Under the pieces are notes generated by a model. The model ran no database searches. It was not told the origin of the DNA and worked only from the letters and a program-made list of their open reading frames with translations. From assembly GCA_900548355.1 (NCBI GenBank), contig URKR01000007.1, positions 26,496 through 90,495 of the forward strand: a stretch of 64,000 nt of DNA, in the 5' to 3' direction. This stretch comes from an uncultured Oscillospiraceae bacterium (lineage in GTDB: Bacteria > Bacillota > Clostridia > Oscillospirales > Ruminococcaceae). Below are positions 51,936-61,071 of this stretch, one piece after another. Positions within the stretch are counted from its first letter, which is position 1; each line of letters starts with the position of its first letter. A program made the translations under genes and the position numbers.

Positions 51936-52994
51936 ATGAAACAGTACGATATCGGTATCGATCTGGGCACCAGTTCGATCATCATTGCCACCCAGCAGCA
52001 GGGGGTCATCTTCCACCAGCCCTCGGTCGGCGCGGTGGACACCCGTTCCAATACCGTCATCGCGGTGGGGGAACAAGCCCTGCGGATGGTGGGCCGCGCG
52101 CCCGCTTCGATCGAGATCATCCGCCCTTTGCGGGACGGCGTGATCCAGGACCATCGCATGACCAATGAGCTGATTATCCGGTTCATCAACCAGGTCTGCC
52201 CTTCACGCCTGATCCGCCCGCGGGTAGCGGTCTGCGTGCCGGCGGCTATCACCGGGATTGAGGCCGACGCCGTGGTTGAATCGGTGATGGCGGCCGGCGC
52301 ACGGCAGGTCTATCTTGTGGATGAGCCGGTCGCGGCGGCGCTCGGCGCCGGGCTGGATATCCGCACCCCGCGCGGCTGCATGGTCATCGATATCGGCGGC
52401 GGTTCCACCGATATTGCGGTCATCAGCATGGGCGGCCGGGTGCGCGCGGCCAGCCTGCCGGTGGCAGGCAACGCGTTTGACAACTGCATCGCCCAGTATG
52501 TGCAGGAAAAATTCAGCCTTGCAATCGGCCCGCTGACCGCCGAAGCGCTCAAAAAGCAGGTGGCCTGCTGCTCCAAAAGTGAGTTTGAAGGGGTTATGGA
52601 GGTGCGCGGCCATTCCTGGCAGACCAACCTGCCGGCCCGCCGGCTTGTCTATACCCGGGATCTGTATGAGCCTGTGCGCGAACTTGCGGCCCGGATTGCA
52701 GCCACCGCGCACAACGTACTCGAAAACACACCGCCCGAACTTGCGGCCGATGTGGCCCAAAACGGCATTTTGCTGACAGGCGGCGGATCGATGCTGCGCG
52801 GGCTTGCGAGCTTCCTGGCGGGGGAACTGCATGTGGATGTGGCCATTGCGCCCGACCCGCTGAACTGTGTGGCGCGCGGCACGGCGGCCAGCCTGACGAT
52901 GGGGCGCCAGCTTTCGGCGGGGTTCCGTGATGCAACGCCAAAAGTCTGGCACAGCAAACTGGTTGGCCCGCGGGAGCCGTTCGGGGAAAGCTGA
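51936..52994 (+). CDS. mreB: Rod-shape protein MreB/Mbl family
   Basis: 352 residues, actin-like ATPase that organises lateral wall synthesis at the membrane. Phosphate 1 motif DIGIDLGTSSI, connect and phosphate 2 region GCMVIDIGGGSTDIAVIS, adenosine motif ILLTGGGSMLRGL. mreC, mreD and mrdB are not beside it, which suggests a stand-alone paralogue such as Mbl or MreBH. The last ~20 residues extend past the usual end. Confidence 0.92.
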   Translation: MKQYDIGIDLGTSSIIIATQQQGVIFHQPSVGAVDTRSNTVIAVGEQALRMVGRAPASIEIIRPLRDGVIQDHRMTNELIIRFINQVCPSRLIRPRVAVCVPAAITGIEADAVVESVMAAGARQVYLVDEPVAAALGAGLDIRTPRGCMVIDIGGGSTDIAVISMGGRVRAASLPVAGNAFDNCIAQYVQEKFSLAIGPLTAEALKKQVACCSKSEFEGVMEVRGHSWQTNLPARRLVYTRDLYEPVRELAARIAATAHNVLENTPPELAADVAQNGILLTGGGSMLRGLASFLAGELHVDVAIAPDPLNCVARGTAASLTMGRQLSAGFRDATPKVWHSKLVGPREPFGES

Positions 52995-52997
52995 GCC

Positions 52998-53022
52998 CCG
53001 GCGGCAAACGCCGGCATTTTTT
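52998..53022 (+). terminator. Terminator of recD2-comF-mreB
   Basis: A six-bp GC stem (CCGGCG with CGCCGG, loop GCAAA) is followed within two bases by six T. Confidence 0.68.
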
Positions 53023-53034
53023 ACACCGCCGTGC

Positions 53035-53063
53035 TTCCAAAAGCCGCCAAATTATGCTATACT
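53035..53063 (+). promoter_or_regulatory. Promoter of the pcrA-thyX-tmk operon
   Basis: TTCCAA (53035-53040), 17-base spacer, TATACT (53058-53063). It is followed by a leader of about 230 bases with several hairpins before the start codon. Confidence 0.6.
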
Positions 53064-53296
53064 AAAACGGTGTTTCCCCATCAAGATTCAACCAGCCAAA
53101 AGCGCGCAAAGCGCCGCCGAAAAGGAGGCGCGGGGCGTAAAACCGCAGAAATATGCGGCATTGCCGGGCCTCTCGGCCTGGCAAGCGCCGCTTTTTGCCG
53201 CAGATGGACGGCGCCTGCTTTTTCAGCCGCACGCAAACTTCCACACGGCCCATTATCGCGGGCGGCCGCCCGCAGCAAACCAGAAGGATGAACAAC

Positions 53297-55882
53297 ATGC
53301 CCGATGTGATCACCAACGAATTTATCACCCTGCGGGACCGGTATATCGAGTCCTGTTTTTCCAAGCTGAACCCCGTTCAGCGTGAGGCGGTCTTTACAAC
53401 CGAAGGCCCGCTGCTGATCTTGGCGGGCGCCGGCTCGGGAAAGACAACGGTGCTGGTCAACCGCATCGCCAACATCATCCGGTTTGGCAAAGCCCACGGC
53501 TCAAAGCAGGTCAGCCGCCCTGTGACCCAGGCGGATCTTGACCATCTGCGCGCAACCATGGCCAGCGGCCGCGCTCCCTCGCTCGACCAGCTGCGGCTGC
53601 TTGCGGTTGAGCCGGCCCGCCCCTGGAACGTGCTGGCCATTACCTTCACGAACAAGGCGGCCGGCGAACTGAAGGAGCGCCTGAAAGCGATGCTGGGGGA
53701 TACGGTCGGCGGGGATGTCAACGCTTCGACTTTCCATTCCGCCTGTGTGCGGATGCTCCGCCGTGACGCCGAGCGGGTCGGTTTCCCGACCAGTTTCACC
53801 ATCTATGATGCCGACGATCAGCTCCGGGTTATCAAACAGATCTATAAGGAACTCATGGTGGACGACAAGTTTCTGCCGCCGAAATCTGCAATCAGTCGGA
53901 TCAGCAGCTTCAAGGACAAGCTGCTCTCGGCCGCTGATGTTGCGAAGGAGCCGCCGAAAGACACCAAGGCGATGCTTGTCAGCAAGATTTACACGGCCTA
54001 TGCGGCGCGGCTGAAGCAGGCCGGCGCGATGGATTTTGACGATTTAATCTTTTACACCGTCCAAATGCTGAAAAATGACGCCGAAGCGCGGGAATACTAC
54101 CAGAAAAAATTCCGCTACGTCGTCGTGGACGAATACCAGGATACAAGCATTGCCCAGTTCCATCTTGTGCGGCTGCTAAGCGGCGGATACAACAACGTCT
54201 GCGTCGTCGGCGATGACGACCAGTCGATCTACAAGTTCCGCGGCGCCACAATTGAGAATATTCTGCAGTTTGAGAGCGTTTTTGCAGGCGCCAAAACCAT
54301 CCGGCTTGAACAAAACTACCGTTCAACCGGCAACATCCTTGACGCGGCGAACAGCGTGATCCAAAACAACAACGGCCGCAAAGGCAAAACCCTTTGGACG
54401 GAAAACGGCACCGGCGACAAGGTCCACCATTATACCGCCTCCAGTGAGCAGGACGAAGCCAGCCACATTGCCGACATCATCGGCGAAAACCTGCGCGCCG
54501 GCGCCCACCTGCGCGACCATGCCGTGCTTTACCGGATGAATGCGCAGTCCAACCCCGTCGAAACCTACTTCGCCCGCGCCGGTATCCCGTACCGCATCGT
54601 CGGCGGCCAGCGCTTCTTTGACCGCAAGGAAGTCAAGGATATCAACTCCTATCTTGCGATCATCGCAAACCCGCGCGACGATGTGCGGCTGCGCCGGATT
54701 ATCAACGAGCCCGCCCGCAAGATCGGCGTGACCACGGTGGATAAAATTGCCGAAATTGCAGCCGGCCGGGGCGTGTCGATGCTTTCGGTCATCGCCGAAG
54801 CGTCAACCTACCCCGCGCTTGCCCGCGCGGCTTCGGCGCTTTCGAGGTTTTATGAGATGTACCGCGAGCTCTGCGACCTTTCGGTAACCTTGCCGCTTGA
54901 TGAATTTGCCGGCGAGGTGATCCGCAAGACCGGTTATGAGGCGATGCTCAAAGCCCAGAAGGAGGAAGGGGAGTCAAGGCTTGAAAACCTTGGCCAGCTG
55001 GTCAGCTCGGTCAAGACCTATGCCGACCAGAACGGCGAGGATGCAACCCTTTCCGGCTTTTTGGAGGAAGTCGCCCTCATTGCCGACATCGATTCCTACG
55101 ACGAGGAAACCGATGTCGTGACCCTGATGACGATCCACAGCGCCAAGGGGCTGGAATTTCCGTATGTTTTCCTGATCGGGATGGAGGACGGCGTCTTTCC
55201 CGGCGACCTTGCCCGCTACAGTGAGGAAGAGCTTGAGGAGGAGCGCCGGCTGTGCTATGTCGGCATTACCCGCGCTAAGAAGGAACTCTACCTTTCCTCC
55301 TCTCGCAGCCGGATGATCTTCGGACAGACCCGCCGCAACCCGCCCTCCTGCTTTTTGTCCGAAATCGAGCCCGACCTGCTCGACGAGACCGAAAGCCCTG
55401 AACTTGCCTATTCCGGCGGTTTCGGCGCGGGCTACGGCAGTTACAGCGCACATCTGCCCGGCGGGCGCAGCGGCTATTCGGGCGGGTCGCGCGGGTATCT
55501 GAACAGCGACTACAACGCCGGTTTCGGCAGCCGGTACGGCGGGCGCAGCGGGTTCGCCGCATCGGGCGGGAACGAAAGCCCCAACCGCCCCGGCACCGCC
55601 CGCAGCCTGCCTTCCGCGGGCTTTGGCGCGGGGTACGGGTCTTCCCGCGCGGCGGGGGCCGGCTCCTCCACGCTGCTGGGCAATACGGCGCCGGCCAAAA
55701 AGGCAAAGGCCGCCGGTTTCCAGCCCGGGGATCTTGTCGATCATAAGGTCTTTGGCCGGGGCAAGGTGCTCAAAGTCACACCGGTGGCCGGGGACTGCAT
55801 TGTCGAGATCCAGTTCGACCGTGTCGGCGTCAAAAAGACGATGGCGAACTACGCCCCGCTGACAAAACTGACCCAGGAATAA
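53297..55882 (+). CDS. pcrA: UvrD/PcrA-type DNA helicase with Gly-rich linker
   Basis: 861 residues. 3'-5' helicase of superfamily 1: Walker A LAGAGSGKTT, VVDEYQDTS, and the C-terminal motifs TIHSAKGLEFPYVF and YVGITRAKKELY are all present. A Gly/Ser/Tyr/Arg-rich linker of about 95 residues (about 705-800; GFGAGYGSY occurs early and GFGAGYG again) joins the motor to a C-terminal Tudor-like domain (FQPGDLVDHKVFGRGKVLKV), which in PcrA binds RNA polymerase. The ATG at 53297 has AGAAGG nine bases upstream; the ATG at 53288 touches that site. Confidence 0.93.
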   Translation: MPDVITNEFITLRDRYIESCFSKLNPVQREAVFTTEGPLLILAGAGSGKTTVLVNRIANIIRFGKAHGSKQVSRPVTQADLDHLRATMASGRAPSLDQLRLLAVEPARPWNVLAITFTNKAAGELKERLKAMLGDTVGGDVNASTFHSACVRMLRRDAERVGFPTSFTIYDADDQLRVIKQIYKELMVDDKFLPPKSAISRISSFKDKLLSAADVAKEPPKDTKAMLVSKIYTAYAARLKQAGAMDFDDLIFYTVQMLKNDAEAREYYQKKFRYVVVDEYQDTSIAQFHLVRLLSGGYNNVCVVGDDDQSIYKFRGATIENILQFESVFAGAKTIRLEQNYRSTGNILDAANSVIQNNNGRKGKTLWTENGTGDKVHHYTASSEQDEASHIADIIGENLRAGAHLRDHAVLYRMNAQSNPVETYFARAGIPYRIVGGQRFFDRKEVKDINSYLAIIANPRDDVRLRRIINEPARKIGVTTVDKIAEIAAGRGVSMLSVIAEASTYPALARAASALSRFYEMYRELCDLSVTLPLDEFAGEVIRKTGYEAMLKAQKEEGESRLENLGQLVSSVKTYADQNGEDATLSGFLEEVALIADIDSYDEETDVVTLMTIHSAKGLEFPYVFLIGMEDGVFPGDLARYSEEELEEERRLCYVGITRAKKELYLSSSRSRMIFGQTRRNPPSCFLSEIEPDLLDETESPELAYSGGFGAGYGSYSAHLPGGRSGYSGGSRGYLNSDYNAGFGSRYGGRSGFAASGGNESPNRPGTARSLPSAGFGAGYGSSRAAGAGSSTLLGNTAPAKKAKAAGFQPGDLVDHKVFGRGKVLKVTPVAGDCIVEIQFDRVGVKKTMANYAPLTKLTQE

Positions 55883-55898
55883 AAGGGAGGATGACTCG

Positions 55899-56681
55899 AT
55901 GCTGGTCAATCTGATCGCCCACACCACCGACCCCGAGCGCACGATCGCGGCTGCCGCCAAGCTCTGCTACTCCGACGCTGCGATCGAAACCCTGCTTGAA
56001 GGCCTGACGCCGGAAAAAACGGCGGCTTTCCTGCAGCGCCTGCAGGATGTCGGCCATGCCAGCCCCATCGAACACGCCAGCTTTACCTTTGGCGTCGAAG
56101 GCGTCAGCCGGACCTTCCTTGCACAGGTCACACGGCACCGCATCGCCTCCTTCAGCGTGCAGAGCCAGCGATATGTCCGGCTTGAAGATTTCCGCTATGT
56201 CATCCCGCCTGAGATCGAGGCCATCCCCGAAGCAAAGGAAAAGTTCATCGAGACGATGAACGCCGACGCGGCCAAATACCTTGATCTTGTCAAAACGCTT
56301 GAGGACGCGCACACCAAAACCCTGATGGCCGAGGGCCTTGACGAGAAAGCCGCCCGCGCCAAAGCGGCCAAGCAGGCCAACGAGGACGCGCGGTTTGTGC
56401 TGCCCAACGCCTGCGAGACCAAGATGGTGCTCACGATGAACTGCCGCAGCCTGCTCAACTTCTTCAACCTGCGCTGCTGCCGGCGCGCCCAGTGGGAGAT
56501 CCGCGCTGTGGCGGACCGGATGCTCGAGCTGGTGCTGCCGCTGGCCCCGCACATCTTTGCAGGCGCCGGCCCGCGCTGCTTAACCGGCCCCTGCCCCGAA
56601 GGGCGGATGTGCTGCGGCGAGCAGCAGGCCGTGCGGGAATACTATGCAAAATGCAAACAGGAGGCGCTGAACAATGGGTAA
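55899..56681 (+). CDS. thyX: Flavin-dependent thymidylate synthase
   Basis: 260 residues. Makes dTMP from dUMP with FAD and methylene-THF. The ThyX motif reads RHRIASFSVQSQRYV. His-rich VGHASPIEHASFTF near the N-terminus is typical. A Cys-rich tail (RCLTGPCPEGRMCCGE) could bind metal, as in other Firmicute versions. GGGAGG precedes the ATG. It overlaps tmk by eight bases, linking two steps of dTTP supply. Confidence 0.95.
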   Translation: MLVNLIAHTTDPERTIAAAAKLCYSDAAIETLLEGLTPEKTAAFLQRLQDVGHASPIEHASFTFGVEGVSRTFLAQVTRHRIASFSVQSQRYVRLEDFRYVIPPEIEAIPEAKEKFIETMNADAAKYLDLVKTLEDAHTKTLMAEGLDEKAARAKAAKQANEDARFVLPNACETKMVLTMNCRSLLNFFNLRCCRRAQWEIRAVADRMLELVLPLAPHIFAGAGPRCLTGPCPEGRMCCGEQQAVREYYAKCKQEALNNG

Positions 56682-57348
56682 ACTCATCATCTTTGAAGGC
56701 CTGGACGGTTCCGGCAAAGGCACCCAGACCGACCTGCTCTGCCAGGCGCTGCGCGCCAAAGGCGAAGAGCCGATGCAGATCACCTTCCCCGATTATGAAA
56801 GCGATTCTTCGGCCCTTGTCAAGATGTATCTGTCGGGCCAGTTCGGCCAGAAACCGGACGATGTCAATGCCTACGCATCTTCCACCTTTTACGCGGTGGA
56901 CCGGTTTGCCTCCTACAAAACCCGCTGGGGGGATTTTTACCGTCGCGGCGGGCTGGTCGTTTCAGACCGATACACAACTTCCAACGCTGTGCACCAATGC
57001 TCCAAGCTGCCGCCGATGCACTGGGACGGCTTCCTTGAATGGCTGTTTGACTTTGAATACAAAAAGATGGGGATCCCGGCGCCGGACGCCGTCGTCTATC
57101 TTTCGGTTGAGGTGGAAGTCTCCCAGCGGCTGATTGCCGAGCGCTATCACGGCGATACCAACAAGATGGATATCCAGGAAAAGGATATTGAATATCTGGC
57201 GCGTTCCCGTGCCGCGGCCGAATACTGCGCCCGCAAGCTCGGCTGGGAGCGGATTGTCTGCACCAAAGAGGAAAACGGTCAACGCGTTATGCGCAGCGCC
57301 GATGAGATTCATGCCGAAGTGATGGACCGGCTGGCCGGCCTTGTGTAA
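56674..57348 (+). CDS. tmk: Thymidylate kinase
   Basis: 224 residues. Phosphorylates dTMP to dTDP. P-loop FEGLDGSGKGTQT, the DRYTTSNAVHQ motif, and a lid region near the RYHGDTNKMDIQEKD stretch are present. ACAGGAGG lies upstream of the ATG inside the end of thyX. Overlapping placement couples ThyX and Tmk production. Confidence 0.94.
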   Translation: MGKLIIFEGLDGSGKGTQTDLLCQALRAKGEEPMQITFPDYESDSSALVKMYLSGQFGQKPDDVNAYASSTFYAVDRFASYKTRWGDFYRRGGLVVSDRYTTSNAVHQCSKLPPMHWDGFLEWLFDFEYKKMGIPAPDAVVYLSVEVEVSQRLIAERYHGDTNKMDIQEKDIEYLARSRAAAEYCARKLGWERIVCTKEENGQRVMRSADEIHAEVMDRLAGLV

Positions 57349-57379
57349 ATGACCCAATGGGGGAGAGGGGGCGTCGTGG

Positions 57380-58219
57380 TTGAGCACAGTGCTGCGCAAA
57401 GCGGAACCGGCCGACCTTGAAAGCTTGGCCGCGCTGCGCGCCGAATCCTTCGGTACCGACCGCGCCGAGGCGATCGATTGGCTGCAGAAGATGGCGGGGC
57501 TGGAAAATGTTCTGCTGCTGGCCCACACGGCCGGCGACAGCACCGCTGTGGCGGCCATGCTTGCCGCGGTCCCGGTGGAATGCGGGCGCCGTCGCGGGCT
57601 CTGGTTTACCGGTATGGCCACTGCGGCCCCGCTGCGCGGGCGCGGCGTGATGGAAAAACTGCTGGACGCCTGCCTGCGCGCCTACGCCCAAAGCGGCTGT
57701 GAATTTGCCGTCACGGTGCCCGCCGATGGGCGTGAGCGCCAGGCGCTGGCATCCCTTGGATTTCGAAACGCCTTCCCGCTTCGGGTTGTGCGCAAGCCGA
57801 TCCCCCGCAATTTGTTTGCCAGTGCGGAGTTTGATAACCTCACGGTGCGCCGGCTGCTGGACCTGCGTCTGCATTTTCAGCCGGCCTGTGTCCAGCTGCC
57901 CGAACCCACCGTTGCCGAGATGGTCACCCGGCTGTACCGCCGCGGGATGACGATTGTTTCCGGCCCGCGGGGATACGGGCTGTTCTGCCAGGATGGGGAG
58001 GTGCTGCAGTTCCTGGAACTGCAGGCCGATAACGATCATTGTGCCGACAGGCTGCTGCAGGCAGCGCGCGAACACACCGGCGCGTCCCGCGCCGATATCC
58101 TGCTGGCGGAAAACCAAACCCTGTACCTTGGCGCAGGCAAGCGCTGCGGGTACGGGATGCTGCGCTTTCTGCAAAAGCCGTTTTCCACCACGGACGTCTA
58201 TTTCCGCCTGTTGGTGTAA
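57380..58219 (+). CDS. GNAT-family N-acetyltransferase
   Basis: 279 residues. The acetyl-CoA-binding strand-turn pattern is visible (WFTGMATAAPLRGRGVMEKLLDACLRAY, with RGRGV as the pyrophosphate loop). A second, GNAT-like or sterol-carrier-like half follows. Substrate unknown. The start is a TTG behind GAGAGGGGG; no ATG fits. It follows tmk by 31 bases and precedes mltG by 65. Confidence 0.8.
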   Translation: MSTVLRKAEPADLESLAALRAESFGTDRAEAIDWLQKMAGLENVLLLAHTAGDSTAVAAMLAAVPVECGRRRGLWFTGMATAAPLRGRGVMEKLLDACLRAYAQSGCEFAVTVPADGRERQALASLGFRNAFPLRVVRKPIPRNLFASAEFDNLTVRRLLDLRLHFQPACVQLPEPTVAEMVTRLYRRGMTIVSGPRGYGLFCQDGEVLQFLELQADNDHCADRLLQAAREHTGASRADILLAENQTLYLGAGKRCGYGMLRFLQKPFSTTDVYFRLLV

Positions 58220-58284
58220 CCCAGGCCGGCGTTGTGCCGCCAAACGTTGAAAACGGGCCCGGTGCCCGGAAAAGGAGCCAAGCG

Positions 58285-59598
58285 ATGAAAATCAACCGCG
58301 ATTCCAAACAGGACGAGCGCCAGGTATACCGCAAAGGCCAGCCGGCGCACACGCCGCCGGCCGAACCGCCCCGGCGCAAGGCGTATGACCAGGAGGCCGA
58401 CCCCGCCTTTGCAGAAGAACCCCTGCCTGAATTTGACCCGGAACCGGAGGACGCCCGCCCGGCCCGCCGCCGGCGTGCGCCTGTCGGGCTGATTATTGTG
58501 CTTGTGGTGCTGGCGCTGATTGCGGCCGCCGGCTTCCAGGTCATGCAGCTTTACAATGAAGTGGATGGCAGCGCCCCGAACGGAGAACCCGTCACCGTTA
58601 CGGTCGAACAGGGCTCCAGCGTGCGGGATATCGCCAGCACGCTGGCTGCGGCCGGCATCATCCAGCATGACTGGCTGTTCCGTTTCTATGCCGAGTACAG
58701 CGGTCGCGCTTCGGCCCTGCAATACGGTGATTTCCAGCTCTCCTCCGGCATGTCTTACAACGATCTGCTCACCGCATTGTCGGAACAGCAGGTCTATCGT
58801 GAGACCGTTCGGGTGACCATCCCCGAAGGCACAACTGCCGTCGGGGTGGCGCAGCTCTTTGTTGATGCAGGGCTTGTTGACAGTGTCGAAACCTTCCTTG
58901 CCTGTGCCAACGGGGAGGACGGCTCGGATTTCAGCCAGTATGAGTTCTGGAACCAGATCCCTGACAACGAAGGCAGGCTGCTCAAGTGCGAAGGGTATCT
59001 TTTCCCTGAAACCTATGAATTTTATACCGACGCCACGGTGTATGACATTGTCGATACCCTCTATGCCCAGTTCGATTCCGAAACCGCCGACCTTATGGAT
59101 ACGATTGCCGAGAAGGGCACAACGCTTGACGAGGTGGTTATCCTTGCCTCTTTCATCCAGGAGGAAGCGGGCCTGCCTGCCGAGGATTATAAGGTCAGCG
59201 CCTGTTTCCACAACCGGCTTGAATCGGATGATCCGCTTTGGGCCGAGCATCGGCTTGAATCCAACGCCAGCAGTTATATCACCAACGACGGCGATAACAA
59301 CTACCTCTGGAACTCCCCAATGGCTGAGTATATGGGCTGGCCGGAAGCCGGCGCCATCCCGGAGGAAGTCCTGAACGCCTACGACACCTACCGCATCAGC
59401 GGCCTGCCGGCCGGCGCGATCTCGAACCCCGGCTTTGCCGCGATTGATGCCGCGCTCAACCCGGATGAGGAATTTATGGCTGAAGGCTACTTCTTCTTTG
59501 TCACCGGTGCGCCCGGCACCGATGTGGAAGGCCAGTACCTGTATGCCAAGACAGCTGATGAACACTACCAGAACTGCGTCATCGCCGGCTGGGCGTGA
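58285..59598 (+). CDS. mltG: Endolytic murein transglycosylase MltG
   Basis: 437 residues. A long, charged, disordered N-terminus (about 1-68), one membrane helix (about 69-90), a LysM-like domain (VTVTVEQGSSVRDIASTL), then the YceG catalytic domain. EGYLFPETYEF and the LASFIQEEAG stretch with the catalytic Glu are present. It cleaves nascent glycan strands and sets their length. AAAGGAG precedes the ATG. Confidence 0.93.
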   Translation: MKINRDSKQDERQVYRKGQPAHTPPAEPPRRKAYDQEADPAFAEEPLPEFDPEPEDARPARRRRAPVGLIIVLVVLALIAAAGFQVMQLYNEVDGSAPNGEPVTVTVEQGSSVRDIASTLAAAGIIQHDWLFRFYAEYSGRASALQYGDFQLSSGMSYNDLLTALSEQQVYRETVRVTIPEGTTAVGVAQLFVDAGLVDSVETFLACANGEDGSDFSQYEFWNQIPDNEGRLLKCEGYLFPETYEFYTDATVYDIVDTLYAQFDSETADLMDTIAEKGTTLDEVVILASFIQEEAGLPAEDYKVSACFHNRLESDDPLWAEHRLESNASSYITNDGDNNYLWNSPMAEYMGWPEAGAIPEEVLNAYDTYRISGLPAGAISNPGFAAIDAALNPDEEFMAEGYFFFVTGAPGTDVEGQYLYAKTADEHYQNCVIAGWA

Positions 59599-59613
59599 CC
59601 CGGAGGGAACCCT

Positions 59614-60855
59614 ATGCTGCAACAGCCTGAACTGCTCGCCCCGGCGGGCAGCCTCGAAACGCTCAAATACGCCGTGCTCTACGGCGCGGATGCGGTCTAC
59701 TGCGCGCTGCCGCAGTTTGGTATGCGCGCCGCGCCGCCCAACCTGACCGACGCCGAACTGCAGGAAGCCTGCATCTTCGCCCACGCGCGCGGCCGCCGAG
59801 TGTATCTGACGCTCAACACCCTGCCCACCAACGAGGAACTCGCCGCCCTGCCCGAAGCGATTGAAAAGGCCGCCGCGGCCGGCATTGACGCCTTCATCAT
59901 CGCCGATCTCGGTGTGTTGCGGCTGGCCCAAAAATACGCCCCCGGTGTTGAGATCCACTTCTCCACCCAGGCCGGCATTGCCAACTATGCGGCTGCCACC
60001 GCGGCCTATGAACTCGGCGTCAAGCGGGTCGTACTGGCGCGGGAGCTCAGCCTGCCCGAAATCGCCACAATCCGTGACAACACCCCGCCGGAGCTCGAAA
60101 TCGAGGCGTTTGTCCACGGAGCGATGTGCATGAGCGTCTCCGGGCGCTGCCTGCTCTCGAGCTATATGACAGGCCGCAGCGGCAACCGCGGCGAGTGCGC
60201 CCAGCCCTGCCGCTGGAAGTACGCCCTCGTCGAAGAGCGCCGCCCCGGCCAGTATATGGAGATCGGAGAAAACGAGGACGGCAGCTACATCTTGAACGCG
60301 AACGACCTGTGCACCGCGCCCTTCATCGATCTGATCTGCCAGGCCGGTGTCGATTCGCTCAAGATTGAGGGCCGCGCAAAGACCTTCTACTACGTCGCCT
60401 CGGTCACCAGCGCCTACCGCCGCGCGCTCGACGCCTACCTCGCGAACCCCAACGCCGACCCGTTCGAGCTGCCCGGCGACGTCATCGACGAGCTGAACCG
60501 CACAAGCCACCGGCATTATTCGCCGGGGTTCTACTTCGGTAAGGAGCAGGCGCTGCAAACCCCCAGCCACAGCTATCTGCGGGAGTGGGAGTTTTTGGGT
60601 ACCGTTGATTCCTGGGAAAACGGCGCGGCCCGCTGCACCCAGCGCGGCAAGTTCAGCCTCGGCGATACAATCGAGGCGCTGCAGCCCGACGGCACCACCC
60701 GCACCTGGGCCCCGGCCTGGCTGCGCGACGCCGACGGCCTTGCCATCGATTCGACCCCGCACCCGATGATGTCCTACACAATGGACTGCGCCGAAGCGCT
60801 GATGCCCTACAGCCTGTTGAGAAAGCGGAGCGGGGGAGAAGAGGGCGGAAATTAA
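59614..60855 (+). CDS. Peptidase U32-family protein (RNA hydroxylation type)
   Basis: 413 residues. The signature region of U32 proteins is visible: FVHGAMCMSVSGRCLLSSYM then RSGNRGECAQPCRWKY, with the Cys ligands of an iron-sulfur cluster. Members such as TrhP and RlhA hydroxylate tRNA or rRNA; others were called collagenases. TrhP-like tRNA hydroxylation is the likeliest role (family inference). GGAGGG lies seven bases before the ATG, 15 bases after mltG. Confidence 0.88.
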   Translation: MLQQPELLAPAGSLETLKYAVLYGADAVYCALPQFGMRAAPPNLTDAELQEACIFAHARGRRVYLTLNTLPTNEELAALPEAIEKAAAAGIDAFIIADLGVLRLAQKYAPGVEIHFSTQAGIANYAAATAAYELGVKRVVLARELSLPEIATIRDNTPPELEIEAFVHGAMCMSVSGRCLLSSYMTGRSGNRGECAQPCRWKYALVEERRPGQYMEIGENEDGSYILNANDLCTAPFIDLICQAGVDSLKIEGRAKTFYYVASVTSAYRRALDAYLANPNADPFELPGDVIDELNRTSHRHYSPGFYFGKEQALQTPSHSYLREWEFLGTVDSWENGAARCTQRGKFSLGDTIEALQPDGTTRTWAPAWLRDADGLAIDSTPHPMMSYTMDCAEALMPYSLLRKRSGGEEGGN

Positions 60856-60864
60856 AGAATAAAA

Positions 60865-60928
60865 AAGAAAGAAGAAAAGCGGTGGATCGTACCCTTTGCG
60901 GCGCGCTCCACCGATTATCTTCTTTCTT
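60865..60928. terminator. Long hairpin after the U32 gene
   Basis: AAGAAAGAAG and CGGTGGA on the left pair with TCCACCG and CTTCTTTCTT on the right. An inner GC-rich part is CTTTGCGGCGCGC. It has AT-rich outer arms and a GC core, as in the repeat family, but with a different sequence. It ends in TTTCTTGTTTTG, and so can serve as a terminator for the pcrA operon. Confidence 0.6.
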
Positions 60929-60962
60929 GTTTTGTGCGCCGTACCCGGCGCGCGCCCCCCTC

Positions 60963-60991
60963 TTGCCAGAACCCTGATTTTACGGTATAAT
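60963..60991 (+). promoter_or_regulatory. Promoter of the dTDP-rhamnose genes
   Basis: TTGCCA (60963-60968), 17-base spacer, perfect TATAAT (60986-60991), about 80 bases before rfbA. Confidence 0.75.
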
Positions 60992-61071
60992 CATTCTATA
61001 CAACTATGCGAGTTTATGCCCCTTCGGGATGGGCGGTGCGCATGGGAAAACTGCCGATAGGAGTTGTAACT

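Noticed and set aside
53153..53296. Possible 48-residue N-terminal extension of PcrA
   Set aside because: The frame is open, but no ribosome site precedes the ATG at 53153, and a good one precedes 53297, where family similarity begins.
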